A stretch of 64,000 nt of DNA from Nonomuraea sediminis (GCF_018531495.1 NZ_JAHDTI010000007.1:372001-436000), one strand, 5' to 3'. Numbered from the stretch's first letter, positions 52,356 through 61,900 are shown. Program-made: numbers and translations. The notes: a model not told the origin generated them from the sequence alone.

Positions 52356-52738
52356 ATGATTCCTGAGAGCCATAGGACCTGCTGACCAGGCCGCTGTTCG
52401 TCCATCTGGCGACGATCGGGCCCAAGGGCATTCCGCACGTGCAGCCCGTCTGGCAGATCTGGGATGGTGAGGTGCTGCGGTTCACCACGACCACGGACCG
52501 GCAGAAGTGCCGCAACGTGACCGCCGAGCCCCGCGTATCGATCTCGGTCAACGACCCGGACAAGCCGTACCGCTATCTGGAGATCCGTGGCGTGGTCGAG
52601 GCGATCGAGCCCGACACGGAGGGCTCCTTCTTCGACGTGCTGGCCAGGCGGTACGGCCTGCCGTACGAGCCGCCCGTCGGTGACAGGGAGCGCCGGGTGG
52701 TCCTCGTCGTCCGGCCGGTCAAGACCACCAGCCAGTGA
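52356..52738 (+). pseudogene. PPOX/split-barrel flavin-binding protein with 1-base frameshift
   Basis: ATG 52356 begins MIPESHR and then runs into a TGA. Adding one G at about 52375 (AGG-ACC to AGG-GAC) joins it to DLLTRPLFVHLATIGPKG, which continues through VQPVWQIWDGEVLRF to the stop at 52738 as a full-length (about 127-residue) pyridoxamine-5-phosphate-oxidase-like F420/FMN split barrel. The downstream frame has an in-frame TAG at 52373 and no start before GTG 52439. Either a genuine recent frameshift or a sequencing error in a G run. Confidence 0.75.
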
Positions 52739-52924
52739 CCTGACCAGGCTCTGCCACCGCTCCGCCCTGCGCCTGCCGATGATGTCATCCCCGACGTGAT
52801 CGGCTCGGCGGAGCCCTCCACGGATACCGACATGCCGCCTGCACTGCGTCGGCAGGCGCAGTGCGGACGTCTTGTCGCCGCGCCGCTTGACCCTGACGCT
52901 GGGTCAGTCTCTCAGCATGGTGAC

Positions 52925-53116
52925 ATGACCACGAAAACCAGTGCGATCGAGGTCGCCGGACTGCGCAAGCCGTACGGCGACCATGACGGCGACACGATGG
53001 CGTTCGACACCGTGCCGCCCGCGCGCCGGTTGATCGAGCTGCTGAAGCAGCGAGGTTGGACCGGCTGGACCAAGCTCGAGCGTGTGGCCGTGCCACCGGA
53101 TGAGGCTCCCCGGTAG
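52925..53116 (+). pseudogene. ABC-transporter ATPase N-terminal stub
   Basis: MTTKTSAIEVAGLRKPYGDH is the usual start of a drug-type ABC ATPase, but the Walker A never appears. The frame continues into about 40 unrelated residues (RRLIELLKQRGWTGWTKLE) and stops. TTGACCCTGACGCTGGGTCA just upstream (52887-52906) looks like an old promoter/operator. A short stretch near 53255-53315 can be read as the beginning of an ABC-2 type permease but is too short to call. A deletion remnant. Confidence 0.5.
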
Positions 53117-53559
53117 TGCTCATACGACAGGAAGACACGCCGCGGTACGGCGATCCGTGCGCTACCGGTGACGGCGGGCAGGCATGAGGAGCGGGGGCTG
53201 TGTTGTGTCCGGCGGTTCGAGGCCCTAGGCTCGCCACCGCCAGTACGGGTCGGCGCTCATGTACGTGCGCTTGTACTCCGCCTACATCCGTTCCGCCGCC
53301 CAGGTCCTCGAGCGCCTATTTACGCAGCGTCATCAAAGCCCGGCGGCCACGCGATGAACGCCATGCGGATTTCGCGGCCGGTGTTGCCACATTCGTCTGG
53401 CAATTCGCCTGGATGCTGCTAACATTCCTGAGTCGCGGCTCAGGAATGTGTTCTGGATTCCACCTGCACCCCGCATGGCATTCCGCTTTCTGAATATCGC
53501 GGTCAGGCCATGGGCAACGCAAGACGGGTCACCTTCGGGTGGCACGAGGGCAATACCTT
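53117..53559. other. intergenic stretch with hairpin
   Basis: About 440 bp without a convincing gene. It holds a perfect 11-bp inverted repeat, ACATTCCTGAG (53422-53432) with CTCAGGAATGT (53439-53449), loop TCGCGG. It could be a terminator for something lost or an operator upstream of the kinase gene. Confidence 0.5.
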
Positions 53560-55032
53560 ATGACCCCTCTTATCGCGTTCTCCACGGGAGGCGAATCCCG
53601 CTTGAACAGAAGAACAATCGGTGAGCGATACGAGCTGGACCCCCACTCATGCCGAGCGGGAGCGATGGGCGAGGTGATGTTCGGCTACGACACCAAGCTG
53701 GACCGGCCGGTGGCGGTCAAGTTCATTCAGCGGGTCTGCGCCGACGACGAGCAGCGCAGGCGCGAACTCGTGCAGCGCTTCGTCCGCGAATCGCGCATCA
53801 CCGCGCGTCTGGAACACCCGGGCGTGCCCGTCGTGTACGACTGCGGAACCGTGGACGGCGACCACTACCTGGTCATGCAGCTCATCGACGGTTCGCCGTT
53901 GTCGGCGATACTCGCGGAAGTAAGGTCGCTGCCGATCGCCTGGGCGGCGGCGATCGCTGCCCAGGTCTGCTCGGTGCTGGCCGTGGCACATGCCCACTCG
54001 CTCGTGCACCGAGATCTCAAACCGGCCAACCTCATGCTCTGCCCCGACGGCACCGTCAAGGTGCTCGACTTCGGGATAGCCGCGGCACACACCGCGTACG
54101 AACCCACCTTGACCCACGTCGGCACCGCCATGGGCACTCCCCAGTACATGGCTCCCGAGCAGGCCGAGAAAGGGGTCACCAGCCCGCAGGGCGACCTCTA
54201 CGCGGTGGGCGTCCTGCTCGATGAGATGCTCGCCGGCCACAATCAGTTCGGTGCCACCACGGCACTGGCCACCATGCGGAACCAGATGCAGTTGATTCCG
54301 AGGCCCGTGCGCGCGGTGCGGTCGGACGCGCCACCCGAACTCGAGCACCTGGTTCTGCAGCTGCTGGCCAAGGATCCCGCCGAACGCCCCGGTTCTGCTT
54401 TCGACGTCTATCAACGGCTGGCCGCCCACTGCCGGCGGCTCCCTCCTCTCGCCGGGTACGTGGAGCCGGGCGCCGACCACCCGTTACGCATGTACGCGGC
54501 CGTCGTCGGCAACGTGGGAACGGCACGGCAGAGCTCCGGGTCCTCCGTCCACGCATCAATGACTCGGCACAGCGGCATGCGCCGAACGGCGTTCCCGGAG
54601 GAAGTCGACGGCGTTCGCGAGAGGGCGCGACGACTCAAGTCAGAGGGCCGGTACGTGCAGGCGACGCAGCTGCTGGCCCGGATCATGGAGCGCGTTTCCG
54701 GAGCGGACTCTCTGCACGTACGAGTCGAACTGGCGGACGCGCGCTTCCTGTCAGGCGACTACCTGTCGGCCGCCGACGATTTCGCCAGACTCGTCCCCGA
54801 CCTGACGCGCTGGATGACGCCGGCGGACCCGCGCGTGCTGCGCTGCAGGTACATGGAGGCGAAATGCCACGCGCAGCTGGGAGACTCGGTGCACGCACTG
54901 GAACTGCTGTGTTCCCTCCTGGAGGACGAGCACCGCTACGGCATGGACGAGACACACCTCCAGGAGCTCCGGCGTCAGATCTCGCAGCTCGAACTCGGCG
55001 TCAACATGAGCCTTCGCCCTTACGTCCCCTGA
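53560..55032 (+). CDS. soluble Ser/Thr protein kinase with helical C-terminal region
   Basis: 490 residues from ATG 53560 (GAGGG 9 bases upstream; GTG 53539 and TTG 53602 are alternatives). Kinase residues are K54 (VAVKF), D152 (HRDLKPANLML), D170 (LDFGIA) and APEQA. The glycine loop is altered to CRAGAMGEV. Residues 345-490 form a TPR-like helical region (SEGRYVQATQLLARIMERV, GDYLSAADDFARLV, GDSVHALELLCSLL). No membrane segment, unlike the kinase at 31528. Such kinase-TPR proteins occur beside regulatory genes; target unknown. Confidence 0.9.
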   Translation: MTPLIAFSTGGESRLNRRTIGERYELDPHSCRAGAMGEVMFGYDTKLDRPVAVKFIQRVCADDEQRRRELVQRFVRESRITARLEHPGVPVVYDCGTVDGDHYLVMQLIDGSPLSAILAEVRSLPIAWAAAIAAQVCSVLAVAHAHSLVHRDLKPANLMLCPDGTVKVLDFGIAAAHTAYEPTLTHVGTAMGTPQYMAPEQAEKGVTSPQGDLYAVGVLLDEMLAGHNQFGATTALATMRNQMQLIPRPVRAVRSDAPPELEHLVLQLLAKDPAERPGSAFDVYQRLAAHCRRLPPLAGYVEPGADHPLRMYAAVVGNVGTARQSSGSSVHASMTRHSGMRRTAFPEEVDGVRERARRLKSEGRYVQATQLLARIMERVSGADSLHVRVELADARFLSGDYLSAADDFARLVPDLTRWMTPADPRVLRCRYMEAKCHAQLGDSVHALELLCSLLEDEHRYGMDETHLQELRRQISQLELGVNMSLRPYVP

Positions 55033-55516
55033 CCCGCCGCGAGCGCGTCGCCCGTACGGCATGGCCACGGTCAACCGCATCGCCGTCACGGCGGCCCTTC
55101 GCCGTCCAGGGGTGGGTGTCGGTAACCCGTCCTGGGGGTTTCGGGGGGTGCACGGTGAGCTCACCGCGCTTGGCATCACGATCGCACCGTACCCGAACGG
55201 GCGTCCACCTGGGCTGACTTCCTGGGTTCCCAGCCGATGCGCTGCTGGCCTGCGACTTCATCGAGACCGTCACCATCACTGGGCAGCGCCGGCCGTCATC
55301 GAGCACATCAGCCGAGGCGTCCACGTGCTGGGGACCACCGTCCACCTCACCGCGAGCTTCGCCCACCGGCAGTTCATGCAGGGTTGGGAGCAGTCCTGGC
55401 TCGCCCACCCCTGAGCGACGTCGAGCGTTGGCATTTGTCGGCCGGTTCCTGTTATGCCTTCCATGCGAGCGCATCTCCCATTGATAGGGATCGCACGGAC
55501 AGTGGGTGAGGAACGC
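55033..55516. other. intergenic stretch containing a transposase remnant
   Basis: 484 bp between the kinase and the sigma-CAP gene. Most of it is the decayed integrase fragment annotated at 55061-55414; the last 100 bp should hold the sigma gene promoter. Confidence 0.55.
55061..55414 (+). pseudogene. remnant of rve/DDE integrase-type transposase, N-terminal part
   Basis: Broken frames read NPSWGFRGVHGELTALGI (the HTH_21-like segment before rve), then in another frame DALLACDFIETVTITG, then VIEHISRGVHVLGTTVH with LTAS. Together these are the N-terminal half of an rve transposase including the first catalytic Asp region, interrupted by at least two frameshifts and ending at a stop at 55412. 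No terminal repeats seen. The C-terminal part of the same family is at 11368-11605. Confidence 0.7.
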
Positions 55517-57085
55517 ATGCGCAGGGACGACAAGTACATTCCGGAGCTGGTGAGCGCGGCCCAAGCGGGTGACGGCCGGGCCAGGGAACGGCTGGTCGCC
55601 GGCTACCTTCCGCTCGTGTACAACATCGTCGGCCGGGCGCTGGACGGCCACGCGGACGTCGACGACGTGGTACAGGAGACGATGTTCCGCGCCCTGGACG
55701 GGCTCGGCGGGCTACGCGAGCCCTCCAGCTTCCGCTCCTGGCTGGTCGCCATCGCGATGAACCAGATCAGGCAACGCTGGGCCGCTCAGCAGGCCATGGC
55801 GTCCCTGGACCGGGCGGTGGAGGCACCCGATCCTGCGGGCGACTTCGTCGACCTCACGATCTTGCGCCTGGGGTTATCCGGGCAGCGCCGCGAAGTGGCC
55901 GAAGCGACCCGCTGGCTCGACCCGGCCGATCGGCAGCTGCTGTCGCTGTGGTGGCAGGAGGCCGCGGGACAGCTCACCCGTACCGAGCTGGCCGAGGCGC
56001 TCGGCGTCACCCCGCAACACGCCGCCGTGCGTATCCAGCGGATGAAGGCCCAGCTGGACGTCGGGCGGGTGGTGGTACGGGCGCTCGCCGCCGAGCCGTA
56101 CTGCGAGGAGCTGGCGCTGATCACCGCGACCTGGGAGGGGCGTCCGGCGCCCGTGTGGCGCAAGCGGATCGCCCGGCACGTCCGGGAGTGCGCCGCCTGT
56201 TCCGGGCGCCAGTCGGATCTGGTGCCCGTCGAGGGACTGCTCGCCGGCCTGGCGTTGGTGGTGCCGCTGTACACCTACCTCACGGCCCCGACCGGCCACT
56301 CCGCGGTGATCGCCGCCACGGGCCAATCAGGGATGGCTCCTGCGGCGGGTGGGACCGGGCAGCACGGGGTGGTTGTGCAGGCGGGTGGGACCGGGCAGCA
56401 CGGGATGGTTGTGCAGATGGGCGGGGCCGGGCAGCACGGGGTGGCCGGATCAGCGGGGGGACCCGGGGGAGGGCATATCGTCGGCAGGATCCGGCATGCC
56501 GGGAAAGCGCGCGTGACCGCGGCGGTGGGTGGCACGGCGGGGGCGGTCCTGCTCGCGACGCTGCTCTGGCCCACCACCCAGCCTCCCGCCTCGCATCCCG
56601 GCGAGCATCGCCCGGTCGCGGCGCCGTCGTCTTCCCCGGCGGTGCGGATATCGGGACTGGTGATGGCGCGCCGTACCCTGCGCCAGACCGCCCGGCCTGC
56701 CGCGAGCCCTGAACGGCGGCTCATCGCGCTGATCAACACTCGGCGGGCCCAGGACGGGTGCGCCCCGCTCCGGATGGATCCCCGCCTCAGCCTCGCCGCT
56801 CTCCGGCATGCCAAGGACATGGTGGCCCATGGCTACTTCGACCACACCGGCCAGGACGGACACAGCCCTGCCGACCGGATCTCGGCCACGGGCTATGGCT
56901 GGTCCATGTGGGCGGAGAACCTGGACAGGGGGACCACCGACCCGGCGGCGGCGTTCAAGGACTGGATGGACGGTTCGATGCACCAGGACAACATGCTGAA
57001 CTGCCAGTACCGGGACACCGGTGTGGCAGCCGTCCTCGGGCCCGAGGGCACGGTGTGGGTCCAGGACCTGGCAAAACCGGCCTGA
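55517..57085 (+). CDS. ECF sigma factor fused to zinc-finger, membrane segment and CAP domain
   Basis: 522 residues. Sigma-2 spans about 27-90 (LVYNIVGRALDGHADVDDVV, FRSWLVAIAMNQIRQRW) and sigma-4 about 135-185 (LTRTELAEALGVTPQHAAVR). A zinc-finger-like HxxxCxxC (H221, C225, C228), as in anti-sigma factors, follows. Hydrophobic segments lie at 241-257 and 337-351, separated by three 12-residue GGTGQHG repeats. A CAP/SCP domain fills 402-520 with H431, H443, E467 and H489 at the expected tetrad positions. With one crossing the CAP domain is outside; with two it would be inside. GAGGAA lies 5 bases before ATG 55517. No separate anti-sigma gene is adjacent. Confidence 0.9.
   Translation: MRRDDKYIPELVSAAQAGDGRARERLVAGYLPLVYNIVGRALDGHADVDDVVQETMFRALDGLGGLREPSSFRSWLVAIAMNQIRQRWAAQQAMASLDRAVEAPDPAGDFVDLTILRLGLSGQRREVAEATRWLDPADRQLLSLWWQEAAGQLTRTELAEALGVTPQHAAVRIQRMKAQLDVGRVVVRALAAEPYCEELALITATWEGRPAPVWRKRIARHVRECAACSGRQSDLVPVEGLLAGLALVVPLYTYLTAPTGHSAVIAATGQSGMAPAAGGTGQHGVVVQAGGTGQHGMVVQMGGAGQHGVAGSAGGPGGGHIVGRIRHAGKARVTAAVGGTAGAVLLATLLWPTTQPPASHPGEHRPVAAPSSSPAVRISGLVMARRTLRQTARPAASPERRLIALINTRRAQDGCAPLRMDPRLSLAALRHAKDMVAHGYFDHTGQDGHSPADRISATGYGWSMWAENLDRGTTDPAAAFKDWMDGSMHQDNMLNCQYRDTGVAAVLGPEGTVWVQDLAKPA
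56345..56452 (+). repeat. 36-bp tandem repeat, three units, in-frame
   Basis: Units start at 56345, 56381 and 56417, each encoding a 12-residue GGxGQHGxVVQx motif. The first two are almost identical in DNA and the third diverges. They form the linker between zinc finger and membrane segment of the sigma-CAP protein. Confidence 0.85.
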
Positions 57086-57120
57086 TCCCGCACCATGACC
57101 ACACCGTGCCCCGACGCCGG

Positions 57121-58116
57121 TCAGCTCGGGATACCGAAGTCCTGCACCCACCAGGGACCGTTGGCGCTGAGGTTCACGCCCACGCCGATGTCCTTGTATG
57201 AGCAGTTCAGGATGTTGGCGCGGTGCCCGGAGCTGTCCATCCAGCCGCGCATGGCCTCCTCGGGGCTCTTGGGGCTGCGGTAGATGTTCTCGCCCCAGCC
57301 CCGCCAGCCGTATCCCGTCGCCGTGATCCGGTCGCCCGGGCTCCGCCCGTCGAGGCTGGTGTGGGAGTAGTAGTCGCGGGCGGCCATGTCGTCGGCGTGC
57401 GCCTGAGCGGCGGCCTGCAGCTGGCTCTCCATGCGCAGCGGCCCGCAGCCAACCTTGGCGCGTTCGGCATTCGTCAGGGTGAGGATCTGCTGGACGTACT
57501 GGGAGGCGTCCCCCGACTGAGGCTGACCCGTCGTGGTGGGTCTGGGCTTGGTCGTGGTGGGTCCGGGCTTGGTCGTGGTGGGTCCGGGTTGGGGCTTGCC
57601 AGTGGTCGTGGGCTCGGGCCGAGGCCTGCCAGTCGTGGTGGTCGGGTGGGGTTGGGGCCACCCGGTGGTGGGGTCGGGCTGAGGGTTTCTGGGGGTGGCG
57701 GTGACCTCGGGCTCGGGCATGACCAAGCGGCTGGTGTCGATCGGGGCAGTGGTTTCCGGCCGGGACGTCTCAGCGACTCTCGTGGGGGTGGCTGTGGAGC
57801 TCTTGACGCCGGTCTTGATGGGGTTCGGCTTGTGCTCGGTGGGGCGCCGCTTGCCCCTCTTCGTCGTGGGGCGCGCCAAGCTAGGGGCCGCCGCGGGCGT
57901 GGGGTGCCTGACTGCGCCACCGGCCACCGCCTTCGTGGGTACGGCTCCCGCGGTGTCGACAAGCTCGATACTGTCGCCCGCCCCGCCGAATATGTAGATA
58001 CCGGCGACAGCGGCGACGACCGCCGTGGCGCCGACAGCCAAGAGCCCACCTCGGCGGTTGCGCCGCTTGCGCCGCCCGCGCGTCCTGACGGAGGTGCTCT
58101 CGTCGTCGTGCTGCAT
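57121..58116 (-). CDS. membrane-anchored CAP/SCP-domain protein
   Basis: 331 residues from ATG 58116. A basic cytoplasmic N-terminus (RTRGRRKRRNRRGG), one membrane segment at 24-43, a long Pro/Thr-rich linker (about 50-215, with TTTKPGPTTTKPRPTTTGQP repeats) and an extracellular CAP domain (about 215-331): LTNAERAKVGCGPLRMES, AHADDMAARDYYSHTSLDG, GENIYRSPKSPEEA and SSGHRANILNCSYKDIGVG. The tetrad residues are intact. Convergent with the sigma-CAP gene, whose CAP domain is clearly related (ITATGYGW versus ISATGYGW). Possible cell-wall or surface role. Confidence 0.92.
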   Translation of the reverse strand: MQHDDESTSVRTRGRRKRRNRRGGLLAVGATAVVAAVAGIYIFGGAGDSIELVDTAGAVPTKAVAGGAVRHPTPAAAPSLARPTTKRGKRRPTEHKPNPIKTGVKSSTATPTRVAETSRPETTAPIDTSRLVMPEPEVTATPRNPQPDPTTGWPQPHPTTTTGRPRPEPTTTGKPQPGPTTTKPGPTTTKPRPTTTGQPQSGDASQYVQQILTLTNAERAKVGCGPLRMESQLQAAAQAHADDMAARDYYSHTSLDGRSPGDRITATGYGWRGWGENIYRSPKSPEEAMRGWMDSSGHRANILNCSYKDIGVGVNLSANGPWWVQDFGIPS

Positions 58117-58293
58117 GAATGCTCCGCTCTGTCTCGCAGATGGCCGGTCGATCCGGCGCATGGGAGACCTCACGAAGCAAGGGCGATAACAAATCTTGCG
58201 AAGAAATTCCTAAAAGTCCGTCCGGCCCCGGCACACCCGTCGCCCGTCGCGTCGGTGGGGGCTACCCCATGGGCCGGCAGGACGCATGGTGTG

Positions 58294-58305
58294 TTGAACG
58301 TTCAA
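58294..58305. promoter_or_regulatory. LacI-type palindrome 1
   Basis: TTGAACGTTCAA is a perfect 12-bp palindrome with central CG, the usual LacI/GalR-family half-site arrangement. Confidence 0.5.
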
Positions 58306-58570
58306 ATCGTTAGGGAGAGGCTGCCGCCCGGCATGGGAGCACGTCAACCTCGGCTTCCGGATCCGGCCGCACGCGCCGGGGGCCGTCGCCGCCACCCTGG
58401 ACCGGCTGCTGCACACCCTCACCGAGGAAGCCGACCGCCCGCTTGCTCACCCCGAGCCTGGTGGTGCGGGCCTCCAGCGGTAGCCCGAGCGGCGCCGTAC
58501 CACGACCCGGGGCATCTCAGGGGTTGACAGCGATCAGGGCGAGTTGTTTCCTCAACGTCATAGCGTGATT

Positions 58571-58582
58571 TTGAACGTTCAT
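58571..58582. promoter_or_regulatory. LacI-type palindrome 2
   Basis: TTGAACGTTCAT repeats palindrome 1 with one change at the last base, 277 bp downstream and about 110 bp before the GH13 remnant start. A likely relict or active operator for the genes that follow. Confidence 0.55.
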
Positions 58583-58690
58583 TTTTTGGTTCTCGCATCG
58601 CCCGTCGCGCCCCGCGCGGACCTCTCGCGCACCCCGTGCCCTCCCGACCTGCGGGCCCCGCCCGCGTGCCCCGACCGGAGGTCAGCAGCC

Positions 58691-58819
58691 TTGACCAGCC
58701 ACTCCGCCCGTGCCTGGTGGCGAGATGCCGTCATCTACCAGATCTACCCGCGCAGCTTCGCCGATGGCGACGGCCTCGGGGGCGGGTGGTCGCACCAGCC
58801 GACTTCCTCAGCAACGTGA
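58691..58819 (+). pseudogene. GH13 alpha-glucosidase N-terminal remnant
   Basis: A TTG at 58691 with GGAGG 10 bases upstream begins LTSHSARAWWRDAVIYQIYP and then RSFADGDGLG, the invariant N-terminus of oligo-1,6-/alpha-glucosidases. After about 30 residues homology stops and the frame ends at 58819. The remainder of the about 530-residue enzyme is gone, replaced by sequence leading into the secreted glycosidase-like gene. With the LacI-type operators it marks a lost maltose-type operon. Confidence 0.7.
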
Positions 58820-58934
58820 CCGGCCGCATGCAAACGCAGGTCGTCCGGACCGCCAACGGCTGCCGGCGCCGCCCGGCACACCAGAGGACGCCCGTTCTCG
58901 AAACCCCGAATATATCGAAAGGAATCGATCGCGC

Positions 58935-61900
58935 ATGCGCCGATTTACCTGTGCACTGTTTGCCTTATTAGTATCGGCCCTTACTGCACTTGGCCTTCCC
59001 GGCTTACCTGCCGAGGCGGCGGGGCCGTACGTTATCGAAGCCGAGAGCATGACGCTGGCCAACTTCACGACAGCCACCGTCAACCACACCTATAACGGCG
59101 CGGCAATCGAGACCGTCACCTACATCCAGGGCGTTTCAGGGCAGACCAGCACCGCTACCCAGACCTTCACCGGCAGCGCTGGAACCTACGACATCATCAC
59201 GCGCTACAACGGCAAGACCGCAAGCGGAGTAACGTACACGATTTCCGTGAATTCCGCCACCGTGGATTCGTGGGCAACATCCCAGCGGTACGGCGACGAC
59301 TACACCAATCCGGTGAACATCGACAACCATACGTCGAGCAAGGTCACGCTTAACGCCGGTGACACCGTCAAGCTGACGGCTGCGTCCGCCGGCGAGGTGC
59401 CGCGCGTCGACAGGATCACGATCCAGAAATATGTGGGGCCGCCGACCAGCACGCTGATCATCGATTCACCGAACGCGACGCTGAACGACGGCTTCAACTG
59501 GGGCAAGAATCGAGCCTTGGGTATGACGTTCTACCCGGGGAACCCGATGATGGGGCACGAATCCGAGTGGTGGCGCCTCAAGGATTCCACGCACACCACG
59601 ATGGCGCCCGGTTACTGGGGTTCCTACGTCAATCGGGAAGCCTTCTACAACCGGGACATCGCCCATCAGTCGGATGGCGCGCACGCGCTCGGCCTGGATG
59701 CCGAGACATTCAACATGCTGAAGACGTTCGCCGGCGATGCCGACGATCAGGGCCAGAATGGTTGGCCTTTGTGGGCGCACAGCTCCTACGGCATCATGTA
59801 TTACATCGACGGCACGGGCTTCCGGGAATTGCCGTCGCCGTTCAACGTGATGGCCAAGGCGTACAAGCAGTACCTGTGGACGGGCAACGCGGACTGGATC
59901 AACGATCCGACCCTTTCGGCGTATTACGACTCGACCATGGGGTCGTTCCTGACCAGCCACGAGGTGACGTGGAACGACGCGAACCCGTCCAGCGAGCAGC
60001 CAGTGGCGAAAAAGCAGACCGGGGAATACACGGCGACATACTTCGAGTTCCCGAATGAGAATCTCGTCTCCGCCGGCGACGCGCTCGGGTACCAATACCA
60101 GTCGATGCTGGCGTATGCGGCGATCTTGAAGGCGAAGGGCGACAACGCCAACAGCACGAAGTGGGCCAATCGCGCTCAGCGGGTGCGCGACTACTTCGAG
60201 ACGAACTGGTGGGACGCGTCGAACAACCGGTACTTCCGCGGCAAGGACGCCGCCGGCACGGGCTACAGCAGCTGGGGGCACGAGGCCAGCTACCTGACGA
60301 TGCTCACCGGGCTGGGCGACTACGGCACCAGGACCGGCAATTACCTGGACTTCGTCGCCGCCAACGATGACAACCTGAACGTCGAGGCGACCTCCTATCT
60401 GCCGGAGACGTACTACCAGTACAACCGGTCCTCGGAAGGCTGGGCCTGGCTCAAGAAGCTCATGACCGGTAGGAACACCTATCCGGAGATCTCGTTCACG
60501 ACGGTCAGCAACGTCATCGACGGCATGATGGGCGTCCAGCCGGACGCCCCGCACGCCAAGGTGGCCACCGTCTCACGGCTGACGTCCGAGACCCCGTGGG
60601 TGGAGATCGACCACCTCAAGGTCGGCGACAACGACCTCAAGCTCAAGCACACCGGTACGACGACTTCCACGCTGACCAACAACTCCGGCGGCACCATCAC
60701 CTGGGAAGCCCAGTTCTACGGCACCCCCGCCACGATCACCGTGAACGGCACCGCCTACACACCGCAGACCAAGTCGCTGTACGGCCAGCCGGTGTCCTAC
60801 GTGACCGCGCCGGTGCCCGCCGGTGCATCCGTGACCGCGACCGCCGGCACCGCGGGCGGCGACACCACGGCCCCCACCGCGCCGACCGACCTCACATCCA
60901 GCAACGTGACGTCGAACAGCGTGGACCTGAAGTGGACGGCGTCGACCGACAATGTCGGCGTGACCGGCTACAACGTCTACCGCGGCACCACGCTCGCCGG
61001 CTCCTCGACGGGCACGAGCTTCACCGCGACGGGGCTGTCGGCCGCGACGCCGTACACCTTCACGGTCAAGGCGGTCGACGCCGCCAAGAATGTCTCCGAG
61101 GCCAGCAACACCGTCTCCGTCACGACCACCACGGGCGGGAACGGACAGACGGTCGATCTGAGCGATCTCACCTGGAGCGACGCCAGGAGCGACTTCGGCA
61201 CCGTCCGCAAGGACAAGAGCGTCGACGGGAACCCCATCAGGCTGAACGGCACCGCCTACGCCAAGGGCATCGGCACGCACGCCAATGGCACGATCACTTA
61301 CGCCTTGAACGGTGGGTATGCGAGGTTCCAGTCGGATGTCGGCGTGGATGACGAGGTCGGCGCGAATGCGACGATCAAGTTCCAGGTCTGGGGTGATGGC
61401 GTCAAGTTGTATGAGAGTCCCTCGGTCATGACGCCTTCGAGCGCGACGCAGTCCATCGACGTCAGCGTCGCGGGCGTGAACTCGTTGGTGCTGAAGGTGA
61501 CGGACGCGGGCGACGGCATCAACAGCGACCACGCCGACTGGGCCGCGGCCAAGCTCATCGGGAACCCTCAAACGCCGACGTCCCTCAGCGATCTCACCTG
61601 GACCGACGCCAGGAGCGACTTCGGCACCGTCCGCAAGGACAAGAGCGTCGACGGGAACCCCATCAGGCTGAACGGCACCGCCTACGCCAAGGGCATCGGC
61701 ACGCACGCCAATGGCACGATCACTTACGCCTTGAACGGTGGGTATGCGAGGTTCCAGTCGGATGTCGGCGTGGATGACGAGGTCGGCGCGAATGCGACGA
61801 TCAAGTTCCAGGTCTGGGGTGATGGCGTCAAGTTGTATGAGAGTCCCTCGGTCATGACGCCTTCGAGCGCGACGCAGTCCATCGACGTCAGCGTCGCGGG

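Larger units (their letters stand above)
58117..58690. other. intergenic region with LacI-type operators and regulator debris
   Basis: No intact gene. It contains TTGAACGTTCAA (58294-58305) and TTGAACGTTCAT (58571-58582), two AACGTT-centred palindromes typical of LacI-family operators. Between them, near 58440-58480, a frame reads LLTPSLVVRASS, resembling the C-terminal end of a LacI-family repressor; the rest of that gene is absent. Confidence 0.5.

Noticed and set aside
56345..56452. 36-bp repeats considered as a CRISPR array
   Set aside because: Units abut with no spacers, are in frame and encode a GGTGQHG peptide repeat inside the sigma-CAP gene.
57530..57640. GTCGTGGTGGGTC repeats considered as a DNA repeat locus
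   Set aside because: They encode the Thr/Pro linker of the CAP protein; low-complexity coding sequence explains them.
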